A stretch of 64,000 nucleotides of DNA from an uncultured Sanguibacteroides sp. (GTDB lineage: Bacteria > Bacteroidota > Bacteroidia > Bacteroidales > Marinifilaceae). The position numbers and the translations under genes were made by a program. The notes beneath the pieces were generated by a model that saw only the letters and a list, made by a program, of their open reading frames with translations, ran no database searches and was not told where the DNA came from. Numbering within the stretch: position 1 is the first letter of the stretch; each line of letters opens with the position of its first letter. The stretch lies in assembly GCF_900543425.1 (NCBI RefSeq), contig NZ_UQRQ01000016.1, positions 1 to 64,000 on the forward strand. The letters are read 5' to 3'. Below are positions 51,213-59,630 of this stretch, one piece after another.

Positions 51213-51252
51213 ATATATCCGAAGAGAGACTGCCTCTTCGGATATATTTTTA
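51213..51252 (+). terminator. Terminator after the K+/H+ antiporter
   Basis: ATATATCCGAAGAG (51213-51226) and CTCTTCGGATATAT (51234-51247) form a perfect 14-base stem with a seven-base loop, followed by TTTTTAT. Confidence 0.9.
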
Positions 51253-51320
51253 TATCCAATAAATTTTCACACTTATAGATTTTATTTATTCATTTATAAA
51301 AAATAAAGATTTGTTTTTCA

Positions 51321-51343
51321 TTGTATTTTATTGTACAATTGTA
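51321..51343 (+). promoter_or_regulatory. Phased TTGTA repeats upstream of rubrerythrin
   Basis: TTGTA occurs at 51321, 51331 and 51339, and the last two are linked by an ATTGTACAAT palindrome. The spacing of about one helical turn could mark a regulator site for the peroxide or oxygen response. This is only suggestive. Confidence 0.35.
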
Positions 51344-51382
51344 TCATCAAAATAGAACCAAAAACACTAAAACATAAAATAT

Positions 51383-51955
51383 ATGAGTATCAAAGGAACT
51401 AAAACAGAACAAAACCTATTAAAATCATTTGCAGGAGAATCACAAGCGAGAAATCGTTATACTTTTTTTGCAAGCGTAGCCAAAAAAGAGGGTTTTGAAC
51501 AGATTGCAGCTGTATTTACCGAAACTGCAGAACAGGAAAAAGAACATGCAAAACGTTTCTTTAAATTTTTAGAAGGCGGAATGCTCGAAATCACGGCTTC
51601 TTATCCTGCCGGAAAAATCGGAACGACGGCAGAAAATCTGAAAGCTGCCGCTGAAGGAGAAAACGAAGAGTGGGCCGAGTTATATCCTGAATTCGCAAAA
51701 GTGGCCGAAGAAGAAGGATTCAATGCTATCGCCGCTGTTTTCCGTAATATCGCAACCGTAGAGGCCGAACACGAAGCCCGATACCGGAAACTGTTAGAAA
51801 GAGTTGAGGCAGGAAAAGTATTTGAAAGAGAGGAAGAAATTTTGTGGCAATGCCGGAATTGCGGTTATGTCTATAAAGGCAAAACAGCTCCTAAGGCTTG
51901 TCCCGCTTGTGCTCATCCCCAAGCCTATTTCGAAGAAAAAAAGAATAACTATTGA
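51383..51955 (+). CDS. rbr: Rubrerythrin
   Basis: Peroxide-reducing protein of anaerobes, 190 residues, cytoplasmic. The N-terminal ferritin-like bundle carries the di-iron ligands in SFAGESQARNRYTFFA, ETAEQEKEHAKRFF and ATVEAEHEARY. The C-terminal rubredoxin domain has CRNCGYVYKG and CPACAHPQAYFE, with four Cys for one iron. It is a single-gene unit with a strong terminator. Confidence 0.97.
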   Translation: MSIKGTKTEQNLLKSFAGESQARNRYTFFASVAKKEGFEQIAAVFTETAEQEKEHAKRFFKFLEGGMLEITASYPAGKIGTTAENLKAAAEGENEEWAELYPEFAKVAEEEGFNAIAAVFRNIATVEAEHEARYRKLLERVEAGKVFEREEEILWQCRNCGYVYKGKTAPKACPACAHPQAYFEEKKNNY

Positions 51956-51972
51956 TATTTCTTTATCACTAA

Positions 51973-52017
51973 AAAACGAAGCTGCCGGAAAACCCTTCGG
52001 CAGCTTCGTTTTCTTTT
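51973..52017 (+). terminator. Terminator after rubrerythrin
   Basis: AAAACGAAGCTGCCG and CGGCAGCTTCGTTTT form a 15-base stem around a ten-base loop, followed by TCTTTT. Confidence 0.9.
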
Positions 52018-52067
52018 AAACAAATTATGTATATTCGCGTATATTACCGTAATTTATAAACATTGAT

Positions 52068-52454
52068 ATGACAATTATGAAAAAAGTAATTAATTCGGCA
52101 AAAGCACCCAAAGCTATTGGTCCATACAGTCAGGCTATAGAAGCAAACGGAACACTTTACATCAGCGGTCAACTTCCCATTGATGTAAACACGGGAAAGT
52201 TCGTGGAAGGAGGAGTTAAGGAACAAACAGAACAATGTTTAAAAAACATCGGCTACATTCTCGAAGAGGCCGGATATACTTTTGAAAACGTGGTCAAGTC
52301 TACTTGTTTATTAGGAGATATGTCTTATTTTGCGGATATGAATGAAATATACGCTAAATATTACAAGACTGATTGTCCCGCACGGGCCGCATTTGCCGTG
52401 AAAGCCCTTCCGATGGGAGCCATGGTTGAAATTGAAACCATCGCGGTAAAATAA
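52068..52454 (+). CDS. ridA: RidA family enamine/imine deaminase
   Basis: Small trimeric enzyme of 125-128 residues that hydrolyses reactive 2-aminoacrylate-type enamines made by PLP enzymes. Conserved parts are APKAIGPYSQAIEANGTLYISGQLP, the catalytic Arg in CPARAAFAVKALPMGAMVEIE, and the VVKSTCLLGDMSYFADMNEIYAKYY helix. The start may be ATG 52068 or ATG 52077; the latter gives the more typical MKKVINSAKAP. A terminator follows. Confidence 0.95.
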   Translation: MTIMKKVINSAKAPKAIGPYSQAIEANGTLYISGQLPIDVNTGKFVEGGVKEQTEQCLKNIGYILEEAGYTFENVVKSTCLLGDMSYFADMNEIYAKYYKTDCPARAAFAVKALPMGAMVEIETIAVK

Positions 52455-52472
52455 TTCTATCCTGAATAGATG

Positions 52473-52504
52473 AAAAAAGGAACAAAAAATTTTGTTCCTT
52501 TTTT
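52473..52504 (+). terminator. Terminator after ridA
   Basis: AAAAAAGGAACAAAA and TTTTGTTCCTTTTTT form a 15-base stem with a two-base loop and end in a T-run. Confidence 0.85.
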
Positions 52505-52571
52505 TATGGCTATATTACATAAAATTCGTAACTTGGGAGATAATAATAATTATAAATTAAATCTTTATCCG

Positions 52572-52961
52572 ATGAAAGCGTTAGGCATTCTTGTATTAAC
52601 CGCACTCTTTTTCTCCTGTGCATCACAGCAGAATATGACCAATAAAACAGGACGTCTCGGAATCAAAGATTCTACGCATTACGAACTTATTGTATTTGAT
52701 CCCGGCTTCGATTATTGGATGGCCACCCACAAAAGCATCGTAAATCAACACAATAACGAATACTACCAATTTACCAACTACCGATACGCCCAGGAGTGGA
52801 ATCGCAGATACGCAAGCGGAGATCCTCGCGTAAACAGTTATATCGATTATAGTATGAGGATAGATTACGGCTTCGATTTCAATTACAAGCTTTATATGTA
52901 TTTCAAATTCTTTGAAGATACCAATAAAGTCAAATTAATACCGGGAAGCGGCAGGCTCTGA
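52572..52961 (+). CDS. DUF6146-like lipoprotein
   Basis: Lipoprotein of 129 residues. The ATG at 52572 gives a signal peptide with lipobox (MKALGILVLTALFFSCASQ); the frame stays open upstream only because it reads through the ridA terminator. The mature protein has the aromatic-rich pattern YELIVFDPGFDYWMATH, YRYAQEWNRRY and SMRIDYGFDFNYKLYMYFKFFED, which matches a Bacteroidetes family of unknown function (DUF6146, from memory). Its end overlaps the convergent nucleotidyltransferase by 27 bases. Confidence 0.8.
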   Translation: MKALGILVLTALFFSCASQQNMTNKTGRLGIKDSTHYELIVFDPGFDYWMATHKSIVNQHNNEYYQFTNYRYAQEWNRRYASGDPRVNSYIDYSMRIDYGFDFNYKLYMYFKFFEDTNKVKLIPGSGRL

Positions 52962-53666
52962 CAGAGAAGCCTGCCGGATAGCCTCCGGAGTCCCCAGATC
53001 CAGGCATTGCCCCTCGTTTAAAAACATTTCGAGCGAGTGACTTTTTGCTTGTTCCAAATGTTCGTCAATAATAGAAAACACGCCCGAATGAATCATATGA
53101 TTCAAATACTCCGAACTCAATATTTGTATACCGCAATAATTATACTCCTGGGAACGATAGAAATCACCATCGACAATCTTTTGTTCTCCGGTCTTCTTGT
53201 TTTCCCATCCTTTTAAAATTCCGTTCCGATTAAATTTCAATACCCGATCAGCCTGGCTTCTTTGTACGACTAAGGATGCATACGCTTTTCGATCCTCATG
53301 CCGAGCGATCAACTGCAAAAGATCCACATCCGTCTGAATATCCACGTTATGAATCAATACCGATTTTTCCGGAATAAACAGTTCACGGGCTTTCCGAACT
53401 CCTCCTCCCGTATCCAACAATAACTCCCGTTCGTCTGACAAACGGATATCCATGCCAAAACAATTATGTTCCCTCAGATAAGCTTCAATCTGATCCGCGT
53501 AATGATGAATATTAACGACCAAACGTTCGATTCCCACGGCTTTCATCTTCTCAATAACTCGCTCCAATAGAGTCCTGCCGTTAATCTCTACCAACGCTTT
53601 AGGCCGATCATTGGTTAAGGGTCGTAAACGAGTTCCCAAACCTGCCGCAAATATCATTCCATTCAT
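52935..53666 (-). CDS. MurU/HddC-like sugar nucleotidyltransferase
   Basis: Nucleotidyltransferase of 243 residues that would activate a sugar 1-phosphate with UTP or GTP. The N-terminus FAAGLGTRLRPLTNDRPKALVEINGRTLLERV carries the GxGxRxxPxTxxxPK signature, followed by DTGGGVRKA and the metal-binding NVDIQTDV. It is closest in style to MurU (N-acetylmuramate-1-phosphate uridylyltransferase), which serves cell wall recycling. HddC-type enzymes are an alternative. An AmgK-like kinase partner is not visible nearby. Confidence 0.87.
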   Translation of the reverse strand: MNGMIFAAGLGTRLRPLTNDRPKALVEINGRTLLERVIEKMKAVGIERLVVNIHHYADQIEAYLREHNCFGMDIRLSDERELLLDTGGGVRKARELFIPEKSVLIHNVDIQTDVDLLQLIARHEDRKAYASLVVQRSQADRVLKFNRNGILKGWENKKTGEQKIVDGDFYRSQEYNYCGIQILSSEYLNHMIHSGVFSIIDEHLEQAKSHSLEMFLNEGQCLDLGTPEAIRQASLSEPAASRY

Positions 53667-53703
53667 TGTAATCGTTCTTGAATAACAATCATCCGTCCTA
53701 TTT

Positions 53704-54354
53704 TTATATCTGAATCAATTTGTTTTTAATCGCGTACATGACTAAAGCCGCCGTATTCCGGCATCCTGTTTTACTTAATAAATTAGCCCTATGTTTATCC
53801 ACCGTTCGTTTGCTGATAAACAGCTCGTCCGCAATCTCCTGATTAGATAATCCCCGGCATACCTGACAAAGAATTTCCAATTCCCGTTCGGATATGTCAT
53901 TATCGACCACGTCATGATTCTCCGCTTTACTATCCCGCATATTATTCAGAATATTTACGAGAAGTTCCTCGGAAAAGAAACTTTCCCCTTCGGAAACTTT
54001 TTGAATAGCGGTTACGACCTTATCAATACCGGAGTTCTTAAGCATAAACCCCTTCGCTCCGGCATCAATCATTTCATAGTAATATTGTTCGTCTCCGTAC
54101 ATGGAGAGTACAATGATTTTCAACTCCGGCTTCATCTTCATGGCTTGGATAGTGGCTTCGATCCCATTCATCTCCGGCATTTCAATATCCATTAATACCA
54201 CATCGCAATCCACAAACGACAAATTTTCTATAAACTCTCTGCCATTAGAAGCTTCATAAATATGATGCACAAAATCTTGGTTGGAAAGCAATAACTTCAA
54301 CCCTTCCCGAAATAGTTTATGATCATCGACCAAATATATTCTCAATTTATCCAT
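53704..54354 (-). CDS. NarL/FixJ family response regulator
   Basis: Response regulator of 216 residues. The receiver has the acidic pair in LVDDHKLFREG, phosphorylated D56 in VVLMDIEMPEMNG and Lys in GFMLKNSG; the C-terminus is a LuxR helix-turn-helix (ISERELEILCQVCRGLSNQEIADELFISKRTVDKHRANLL). The frame opens at 54366, overlapping the kinase gene, but the ATG at 54354 gives the standard start MDKLRIYLVDDH. It is the partner of the kinase whose stop lies four bases upstream. Confidence 0.94.
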   Translation of the reverse strand: MDKLRIYLVDDHKLFREGLKLLLSNQDFVHHIYEASNGREFIENLSFVDCDVVLMDIEMPEMNGIEATIQAMKMKPELKIIVLSMYGDEQYYYEMIDAGAKGFMLKNSGIDKVVTAIQKVSEGESFFSEELLVNILNNMRDSKAENHDVVDNDISERELEILCQVCRGLSNQEIADELFISKRTVDKHRANLLSKTGCRNTAALVMYAIKNKLIQI

Positions 54355-54358
54355 AATC

Positions 54359-55306
54359 TTATACATTACATTTAATAAAAGCAGTAGCCTTCATTCCTTT
54401 TCCCTCGCAGCTGAATATCTTTATATCCCCATTTCCCGAATTCAGGCGATAACGCATATTGCTCAATCCCATTCCTCCTTCACTCTCGACCTGTTGCATA
54501 TCAAATCCCAAACCATTATCCTCGTATTCCAAATAAAGCATATCATTTTTATATTGAAGATCGATCCGTACCTTGGTAGCTTCCGCATGACGTAAGGTAT
54601 TAGTTATCAACTCACAAATCACCCTATACATGATCACTTCCACATTATAGGTAAACCGCCTCCCGGCAATATTCGTCCTAAATTTGATATCGATCCCTTC
54701 GGCCGGACGCAATTTACGAATAAAAGAGTCCGTTGCATCTTTCAATCCGAAATTATTCAATATATGAGGACTGATATTGGCCGATATTTCCCTGACACTC
54801 ACGATAGCCTCGTCAACAGCCTGTTTCAAGTTATTTTTTATCCGCTCGTTTACCTCCTCCTTGTTTTGAGTATTAAAACCGGACAACAACATTTTAATGA
54901 CACTCAACAAAGGCCCCAATCCATCATGCAACTCCTTGGCAAAACGTTGCCTCTCCTGTTCCTCCGTACGAATGATAGCCGAAACCACCCGCTTTTCAGA
55001 CTCGTCCCGGATCTCGTCCAAACGACGTAAAAACTGAAAAACTTTACGGATATAAAATACACCAATAGCAAAAGCTAAAGAGATTATAAACGACAACCAT
55101 ACTTTCGTCAAATAAAGCTCCTCATATTCTCCTCGTCTCATGGAAGGAAACAATTCGATCACCCGATAAATCGTCATCAGGAAAAAACCGGTAGAAATAA
55201 GAATCCAGGCAGCATTGAATTTTGTCCGTTTGAACAAACTAATGGCAAACCCCATGGCCACAACCTGAAACAATAAAGAGAGATAAACGACAATTTGAGA
55301 AACCAT
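54359..55306 (-). CDS. HisKA_3 sensor histidine kinase
   Basis: NarX/LiaS-type membrane kinase of 315 residues. Three hydrophobic segments (about 5-25, 33-50 and 69-87) form a small membrane sensor without a large periplasmic part. The dimerisation helix has the phospho-accepting H127 in RFAKELHDGLGPLLSVIK, and the ATPase domain shows VICELITNTLRHAEA and DNGLGFDM...GMGLSNMRYR. The lack of an external domain suggests it senses the membrane itself. It lies 32 bases downstream of tamL, so envelope stress is a plausible input. Confidence 0.93.
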   Translation of the reverse strand: MVSQIVVYLSLLFQVVAMGFAISLFKRTKFNAAWILISTGFFLMTIYRVIELFPSMRRGEYEELYLTKVWLSFIISLAFAIGVFYIRKVFQFLRRLDEIRDESEKRVVSAIIRTEEQERQRFAKELHDGLGPLLSVIKMLLSGFNTQNKEEVNERIKNNLKQAVDEAIVSVREISANISPHILNNFGLKDATDSFIRKLRPAEGIDIKFRTNIAGRRFTYNVEVIMYRVICELITNTLRHAEATKVRIDLQYKNDMLYLEYEDNGLGFDMQQVESEGGMGLSNMRYRLNSGNGDIKIFSCEGKGMKATAFIKCNV

Positions 55307-55338
55307 ACCTTTATACTTTTAATATTCTATACTTTCTA

Positions 55339-57666
55339 TCAGAAAGGATAACCGATAGCAATATTAAACACGGAACGCCGGAACCCTCCTTTTGAATTAA
55401 ACATCACAAAACGATTTCCGGCAGGCAATGTCGGATCCTTCACCTTAATACCCAAATCAAAACGCAAAAGGAAAAAATTAGCATTGATTCTCAATCCTGC
55501 CCCCGTACCTATGGCTATCTGATTAAAAAACTCCGTGTTTAATTGTGCTCCGGGCCTGTCTTCCTTCGGATTTATATTCCAGATATTTCCCGCATCCACA
55601 AACAATGCCCCTTCCAACAACCAAATTAACTTAAAGCGATACTCTATATTGGCCTCCAATTTAAAATCTCCCACACTATTGGGATATTTATTCCCCAAGT
55701 CATAAGAACCCGGTCCCAGCGTCCGGGTCTGCCACGCCCGGATATCACTTGCTCCCCCGCAATAATAGGACTCTTCGAAAGGCAATACCTTCATATTCCC
55801 ATACGGATAACCACAACCTATAAAGAGCCGTGTCACAAACGAGTTAGCCTGATTAATATACCAGTTGTAGCGATATTCGGCATCTGCCTTTATGAACTGG
55901 GCATAACGCACACCCAACCATTTGTAGTACTTATCGTCCGGATTCTCTCCCTTTCTCCTCTCCCCGAACAATCGGTCGATACCCCACAACACATTACCCG
56001 AAGACTCCAAATTGGCCCGGAAATAATTATAACTCATCTCCTTTGTATTGACGATCTGATCCGTGTAGGTTGCTGAAAAAACAGCCGAAAAAATCATATG
56101 ATCGGTATACGTATTTTTAATGTATTCGTTTTTCAAACTATCGACAAAATTCCGGTCTACGTTTTTCATCAACACGTAATTCAAATCGATTAAATCGAAA
56201 TTATATCTCCATCGTTTATTAGAAAGCCTCCAAAGATAACCAAAACGAGCATTCACAATGGAACGGGTATAATAGGGTGTATATTCATACCCGTATGAAA
56301 AAGAGATAGAAGTTTTCGGTGCGAAGTTACGCCTAAAATCCTTCATTTTGAAAACAGGCATCCAAAACTGAGGAGTAACAAACTTGATCTCGGCCCCGAT
56401 CTCCTTCGTATTAAAAATCTTTCCTTTTTCATCAATTTGTTCCTTCTTCAATGTTCCCCACACGCTCACGGAAAAATTTTCTCCCGCCTTGAAAAGATTG
56501 CGATGATTGTAAGTAAAATTTCCCCCGATACCCAAATTACCGGAACTATTGGTTCCCTCCAAAAAAACATTATAGGATTGTCGTTTGACCGGTGACAGCT
56601 GAATATAACAATCCAAGGCTTTTACCTCATCATCCGTCTCGACTTCCTTAAAATCAATATTAATAAATTTGAACAGATTCAACGCCTGTAAACGAGAATA
56701 AGTCTCTAACACCCGTTGCACGTTATACAACTCCATACGTTCCATCTGAATAGTCTCCGTAATGACCTTAGGTTTTATCTTCAGCCGATCCCGGTAAGTA
56801 ATTTTGTATCCGTCGTATTCCATATGCCTGAGAGAGGAGTCTCTTCCACTTACATTCAGCAAAGGATCGTAATCAAAATCCAAATGAATATCCCTCAGGA
56901 AATAACGTTGAAATGCGGTACTATCCGCAGCCGTCTGAATGATACGGACAAATAACTTTGCCATCTCGGCCCGATTGACCGAAGAGGTATCGGCAAAAAA
57001 TTGAATAAAATTTTTAGAGAAATTGAAATATCCCTTTTCTCTCAACATTCGCGTTATTCGCTCCCTTTCACTATCCAGCACATCCATATCCAATGGCATC
57101 TCTCTATGTAATAAGGTTTTTACCGTATCCTGATAATACATTCCCAATAGACCACTCTCCCCCGTCAGTTCCGTACTCTTCTTTTTCTCTTTTTGCAAAA
57201 ACAAAACATCGTCTATTTTCGTCTGCGGCCCCGTATTAATCCGATATTCGACAATCGCTTTTTTCTTTTTATAGTACACGGTATCCATCACCTGATTCTT
57301 ATAGAAACCTTTATTACGAAGATACAAACTAATTTGTTCGTTACTTCTGGTAGTTAAAAAAGGATTATAAATCACAGGAGCCTCTCCGATACGACGCAAC
57401 AGTCTATTAAGCCACCTTTTCTCATTTCGTCCGCTTAAATTATATAAACCCAGATGAAAACGACTTGCCCCTAATATACGGGTGTTCGGTTTCTGGCGTA
57501 TATTTCGTTTTATATCACTCCTATTCACTTGGTGACTGCTCACCTTTACCCGTACCCGATCCAGCAGATACTCGTCTTTTCCAACATACTTGGTTGGAGA
57601 ACAAGAATAGAAAAAACAAAATATAGACAAAATAATACCTATCTTACACGCCGCACCCATGCTCAA
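55339..57666 (-). CDS. TamL-like Omp85 outer membrane lipoprotein
   Basis: BamA/TamA superfamily protein of 775 residues. The N-terminus (MSMGAACKIGIILSIFCFFYSCSPTKYVGKDEY) is a lipoprotein signal, the feature that separates Bacteroidetes TamL from TamA. POTRA-like repeats follow (about 30-370), then a 16-strand barrel starting near GTNSSGNLGIGGNFTYNHRNLF and ending in the C-terminal strand VFNIAIGYPF with terminal Phe. It would help insert proteins or move lipids to the outer membrane with a TamB partner not present here. A kinase and regulator follow in the same direction, and a SpoU methyltransferase gene is divergent, a neighbourhood I recall from other Bacteroidetes. Confidence 0.9.
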   Translation of the reverse strand: MSMGAACKIGIILSIFCFFYSCSPTKYVGKDEYLLDRVRVKVSSHQVNRSDIKRNIRQKPNTRILGASRFHLGLYNLSGRNEKRWLNRLLRRIGEAPVIYNPFLTTRSNEQISLYLRNKGFYKNQVMDTVYYKKKKAIVEYRINTGPQTKIDDVLFLQKEKKKSTELTGESGLLGMYYQDTVKTLLHREMPLDMDVLDSERERITRMLREKGYFNFSKNFIQFFADTSSVNRAEMAKLFVRIIQTAADSTAFQRYFLRDIHLDFDYDPLLNVSGRDSSLRHMEYDGYKITYRDRLKIKPKVITETIQMERMELYNVQRVLETYSRLQALNLFKFINIDFKEVETDDEVKALDCYIQLSPVKRQSYNVFLEGTNSSGNLGIGGNFTYNHRNLFKAGENFSVSVWGTLKKEQIDEKGKIFNTKEIGAEIKFVTPQFWMPVFKMKDFRRNFAPKTSISFSYGYEYTPYYTRSIVNARFGYLWRLSNKRWRYNFDLIDLNYVLMKNVDRNFVDSLKNEYIKNTYTDHMIFSAVFSATYTDQIVNTKEMSYNYFRANLESSGNVLWGIDRLFGERRKGENPDDKYYKWLGVRYAQFIKADAEYRYNWYINQANSFVTRLFIGCGYPYGNMKVLPFEESYYCGGASDIRAWQTRTLGPGSYDLGNKYPNSVGDFKLEANIEYRFKLIWLLEGALFVDAGNIWNINPKEDRPGAQLNTEFFNQIAIGTGAGLRINANFFLLRFDLGIKVKDPTLPAGNRFVMFNSKGGFRRSVFNIAIGYPF

Positions 57667-57681
57667 ATCTCAAAAAAATAT

Positions 57682-57689
57682 TATGTTTG
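57682..57689 (+). promoter_or_regulatory. -7 box for the SpoU methyltransferase gene
   Basis: TATGTTTG matches TAnnTTTG, with a leader of about 20 bases before ATG 57717. Confidence 0.6.
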
Positions 57690-57716
57690 TATTTTATTAA
57701 CCAGCAAGCCTAAAAT

Positions 57717-58481
57717 ATGCTTAGCAAACATCTAACAAATGTAATCCAAAACCTCGAAAAAAAGAAATTCAGGGATAAATATAATCTCTTTAAAATAGAA
57801 GGAGAAAAATTAGTCGGTGAATTGCTTTTGTCTGACCTGAAAATCGATACCGTTGTCGCTTACCCGGAGTGGATAGGTTGCCACCCTCAAATTCCACGAC
57901 AATACCGGACCATAGAGGTAAACGAGGCTGAAATGAAGCCTCTCTCCAATTTCAAATCCTTGCCGGAAGTAATTGCGTTGGCTGAAATTCCCGATAAAAC
58001 ACATCAACCGGAAAAAATCAGGAATACCCTCTCTCTTGTTTTGAACGGTATTCAAGATCCTGGCAACATGGGAACCATCCTAAGAATATGTGACTGGTTC
58101 GGTATTCATTCCGTATTTTGCGACCATGATTGTGCAAACATTTTTAATTCTAAATGCGTTCAAGCCAGTATGGGAGCTATTTTTCGAGTAGACGTATTTT
58201 ACGTGGATCTGCTCTCCTTTATCCCGCAGTTCGTGAAAGATGATTTCATATGCTACGGTACTTTCCTCGACGGTGAAAACATTTATCATTCCCATTTGGA
58301 AGACAAAGGGTTTATCGTGATGGGAAACGAAGGAAAAGGTATATCCCCGGAAATAGAACAATTCGTAAGCCGGAAATTAACCATACCCAGCTTTGCCGAT
58401 AGTACTTATTCGACAGAATCCTTAAACGTAGGTGTTGCCACAGGTATTATTCTATCTGAATTTAAACGTAAACAGATTTAA
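57717..58481 (+). CDS. TrmH/SpoU family RNA 2'-O-methyltransferase
   Basis: SPOUT-class methyltransferase of 254 residues that modifies ribose 2'-OH groups in rRNA or tRNA. The N-terminal substrate-binding domain (KKFRDKYNLFKIEGEKLVGELL) is followed by the knotted domain with motif 1 LNGIQDPGNMGTILRICDWFG, motif 2 VMGNEGKGIS and motif 3 IPSFADSTYSTESLNVGVATGIILSEF. The target nucleotide is unknown. It is divergent from tamL with only 50 bases between them. Confidence 0.93.
   Translation: MLSKHLTNVIQNLEKKKFRDKYNLFKIEGEKLVGELLLSDLKIDTVVAYPEWIGCHPQIPRQYRTIEVNEAEMKPLSNFKSLPEVIALAEIPDKTHQPEKIRNTLSLVLNGIQDPGNMGTILRICDWFGIHSVFCDHDCANIFNSKCVQASMGAIFRVDVFYVDLLSFIPQFVKDDFICYGTFLDGENIYHSHLEDKGFIVMGNEGKGISPEIEQFVSRKLTIPSFADSTYSTESLNVGVATGIILSEFKRKQI
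57736..57743 (-). promoter_or_regulatory. Candidate -7 box for tamL inside the methyltransferase gene
   Basis: The minus strand reads TACATTTG, matching TAnnTTTG. It lies inside the start of the divergent methyltransferase gene and would give tamL a leader of about 60 bases. Confidence 0.45.
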
Positions 58482-58519
58482 AAATTAAAAATTATTCATA
58501 CTTTTACAACGGAACTAAA

Positions 58520-59101
58520 ATGAAACGTAATATGAAAAAACTTGTAGTATTATCTTTATTCTGTCTCTTTAGTGCTGTGGCAATGGCACAATCGCTTCCA
58601 ATCAGTATCGGAATTCATGGAGGCTGGAACGACACAAAAATCAAAGTAAAGGACTTAAAAGTCGAATCTCATGGTGGCTATATGTTCGGAGCCTTTGTCA
58701 GGGTCAACTTCGGAAAAATCTATCTGGAACCGGCCTTGAATTTCGCACACAAAGAAACGCAAGCAAAAGACAAGGCAACTGCTGAAAAACGGAATCTAAA
58801 ATACTCATCTATTGATATTCCTGTTATGGTCGGTTATTATATTCTGAAACTACCAGTCGTGAAATTACGCGGATTTGTAGGCCCGGTCGCTTCATTTATA
58901 ACCAAAGACGTGAAAATAAAAGGACTTTCCAAAGATTATTTCGATACCGACAAGATGATGTGGAACGGAAAAGTTGGAGCCGGAGTCGATGTATGGAAAG
59001 TGACCTTTGATGTGGATTATGAATTCGGTTTGAAGAAATTCGGTGACGGAGTAAAAGCTCCGAGTACTGTTAATCTGACTCTCGGTTTCAGAATCATATA
59101 A
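58520..59101 (+). CDS. Outer-membrane beta-barrel protein (OmpW/porin-like, PF13568 type)
   Basis: Small outer-membrane barrel of 193 residues. It has a signal peptide (MKKLVVLSLFCLFSAVAMAQ; the ATG at 58532 may be the true start). The body has alternating strands starting SIGIHGGWNDTKIKV and ends in TVNLTLGFRII. These eight-strand barrels are common in Bacteroidetes and mostly of unknown role. It follows the methyltransferase gene by 38 bases and ends in a terminator. Confidence 0.85.
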   Translation: MKRNMKKLVVLSLFCLFSAVAMAQSLPISIGIHGGWNDTKIKVKDLKVESHGGYMFGAFVRVNFGKIYLEPALNFAHKETQAKDKATAEKRNLKYSSIDIPVMVGYYILKLPVVKLRGFVGPVASFITKDVKIKGLSKDYFDTDKMMWNGKVGAGVDVWKVTFDVDYEFGLKKFGDGVKAPSTVNLTLGFRII

Positions 59102-59113
59102 AAAATACAACCT

Positions 59114-59152
59114 AAAAATGCTGCCTAATTTTCCTTTTAGGCAGTATTTTTT
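59114..59152 (+). terminator. Terminator after the beta-barrel gene
   Basis: AAAAATGCTGCCTAA and TTAGGCAGTATTTTT pair with one G-T wobble and end in a T-run. Confidence 0.85.
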
Positions 59153-59407
59153 GTGTAAAAATATTACTAAAGAATTGCAGATCAAAAAAATTCTGCAACC
59201 AGATGATTAATGAAATAATCTCTGAATCGGGAATTACTAAATCATCCAATTTATAAAAAACGATCCGTTTATTTTGGAGACAACTTTTATATCTATAATA
59301 ATCAGTCGTTTACAAACTACTTTCATTAAAAATCACCAGGAGATTTGTTTTATTCTATTTTTATCTTTTCCTTTGTCATATCAATTCAATCTTCAAAAGA
59401 TTATTTG
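59153..59407. other. Gene-free leader region before the SAM riboswitch
   Basis: AT-rich sequence with no supported gene. It should contain the promoter of the homocysteine operon, but I find no full match to TAnnTTTG in it. Confidence 0.4.
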
Positions 59408-59508
59408 AATTATAAAGAGGAGTAGAGAGAACGGGCTCATGGAAACTCCGGCAACCTGCGAAAATTCGAAAGGTGCCAAAACCCGACCTGAATACAGGAG
59501 TTATAATT
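59408..59508 (+). promoter_or_regulatory. SAM-I (S-box) riboswitch
   Basis: An eight-base P1 helix (AATTATAA 59408-59415 with TTATAATT 59501-59508) encloses the conserved S-box core. The core shows AAAGAGGAGTAGAGAGAACGG, then GGAAACTCCGGCAACC, then AAAGGTGCCAAAACCC, and a closing CCTG-AATA-CAGG hairpin (59487-59498). Order and spacing match the four-way junction of SAM-I riboswitches, which turn genes off when S-adenosylmethionine is abundant. It precedes a homocysteine-synthesis operon, as expected. Confidence 0.88.
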
Positions 59509-59522
59509 TAAAACCCAAAAGC

Positions 59523-59630
59523 ATGAAAACAGAAAAGAAAAATCAGTACCGGAACGGAATCACCCTTAACAGTCAAAATTCCTTCTCTCCTCTTTTCGTC
59601 ATGTCTATGCGTATGCGCTGCATGCGCTAA
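59523..59630 (+). CDS. Candidate Met/Cys-rich leader peptide
   Basis: A 35-codon frame starts at ATG 59523, 14 bases after the riboswitch, and ends in MSMRMRCMR, four Met and one Cys within nine residues. Such a run resembles amino-acid leader peptides where ribosome stalling reports charged tRNA-Met. The Met codons lie in a GCGC-rich stretch that can fold, and a T-rich tract follows at 59649-59668. The frame also stays open upstream into the riboswitch, but translation from there would disrupt its folding. No homologue is known to me. Confidence 0.5.
   Translation: MKTEKKNQYRNGITLNSQNSFSPLFVMSMRMRCMR

Noticed and set aside
52470..52571. N-terminal extension of the DUF6146-like lipoprotein
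   Set aside because: The extension is translated from the ridA terminator hairpin and would hide the lipoprotein signal that begins at 52572.
59439..59522. Upstream part of the 63-codon frame in the SAM riboswitch region
   Set aside because: Those codons are the aptamer itself. The Met-rich peptide is better read from ATG 59523.
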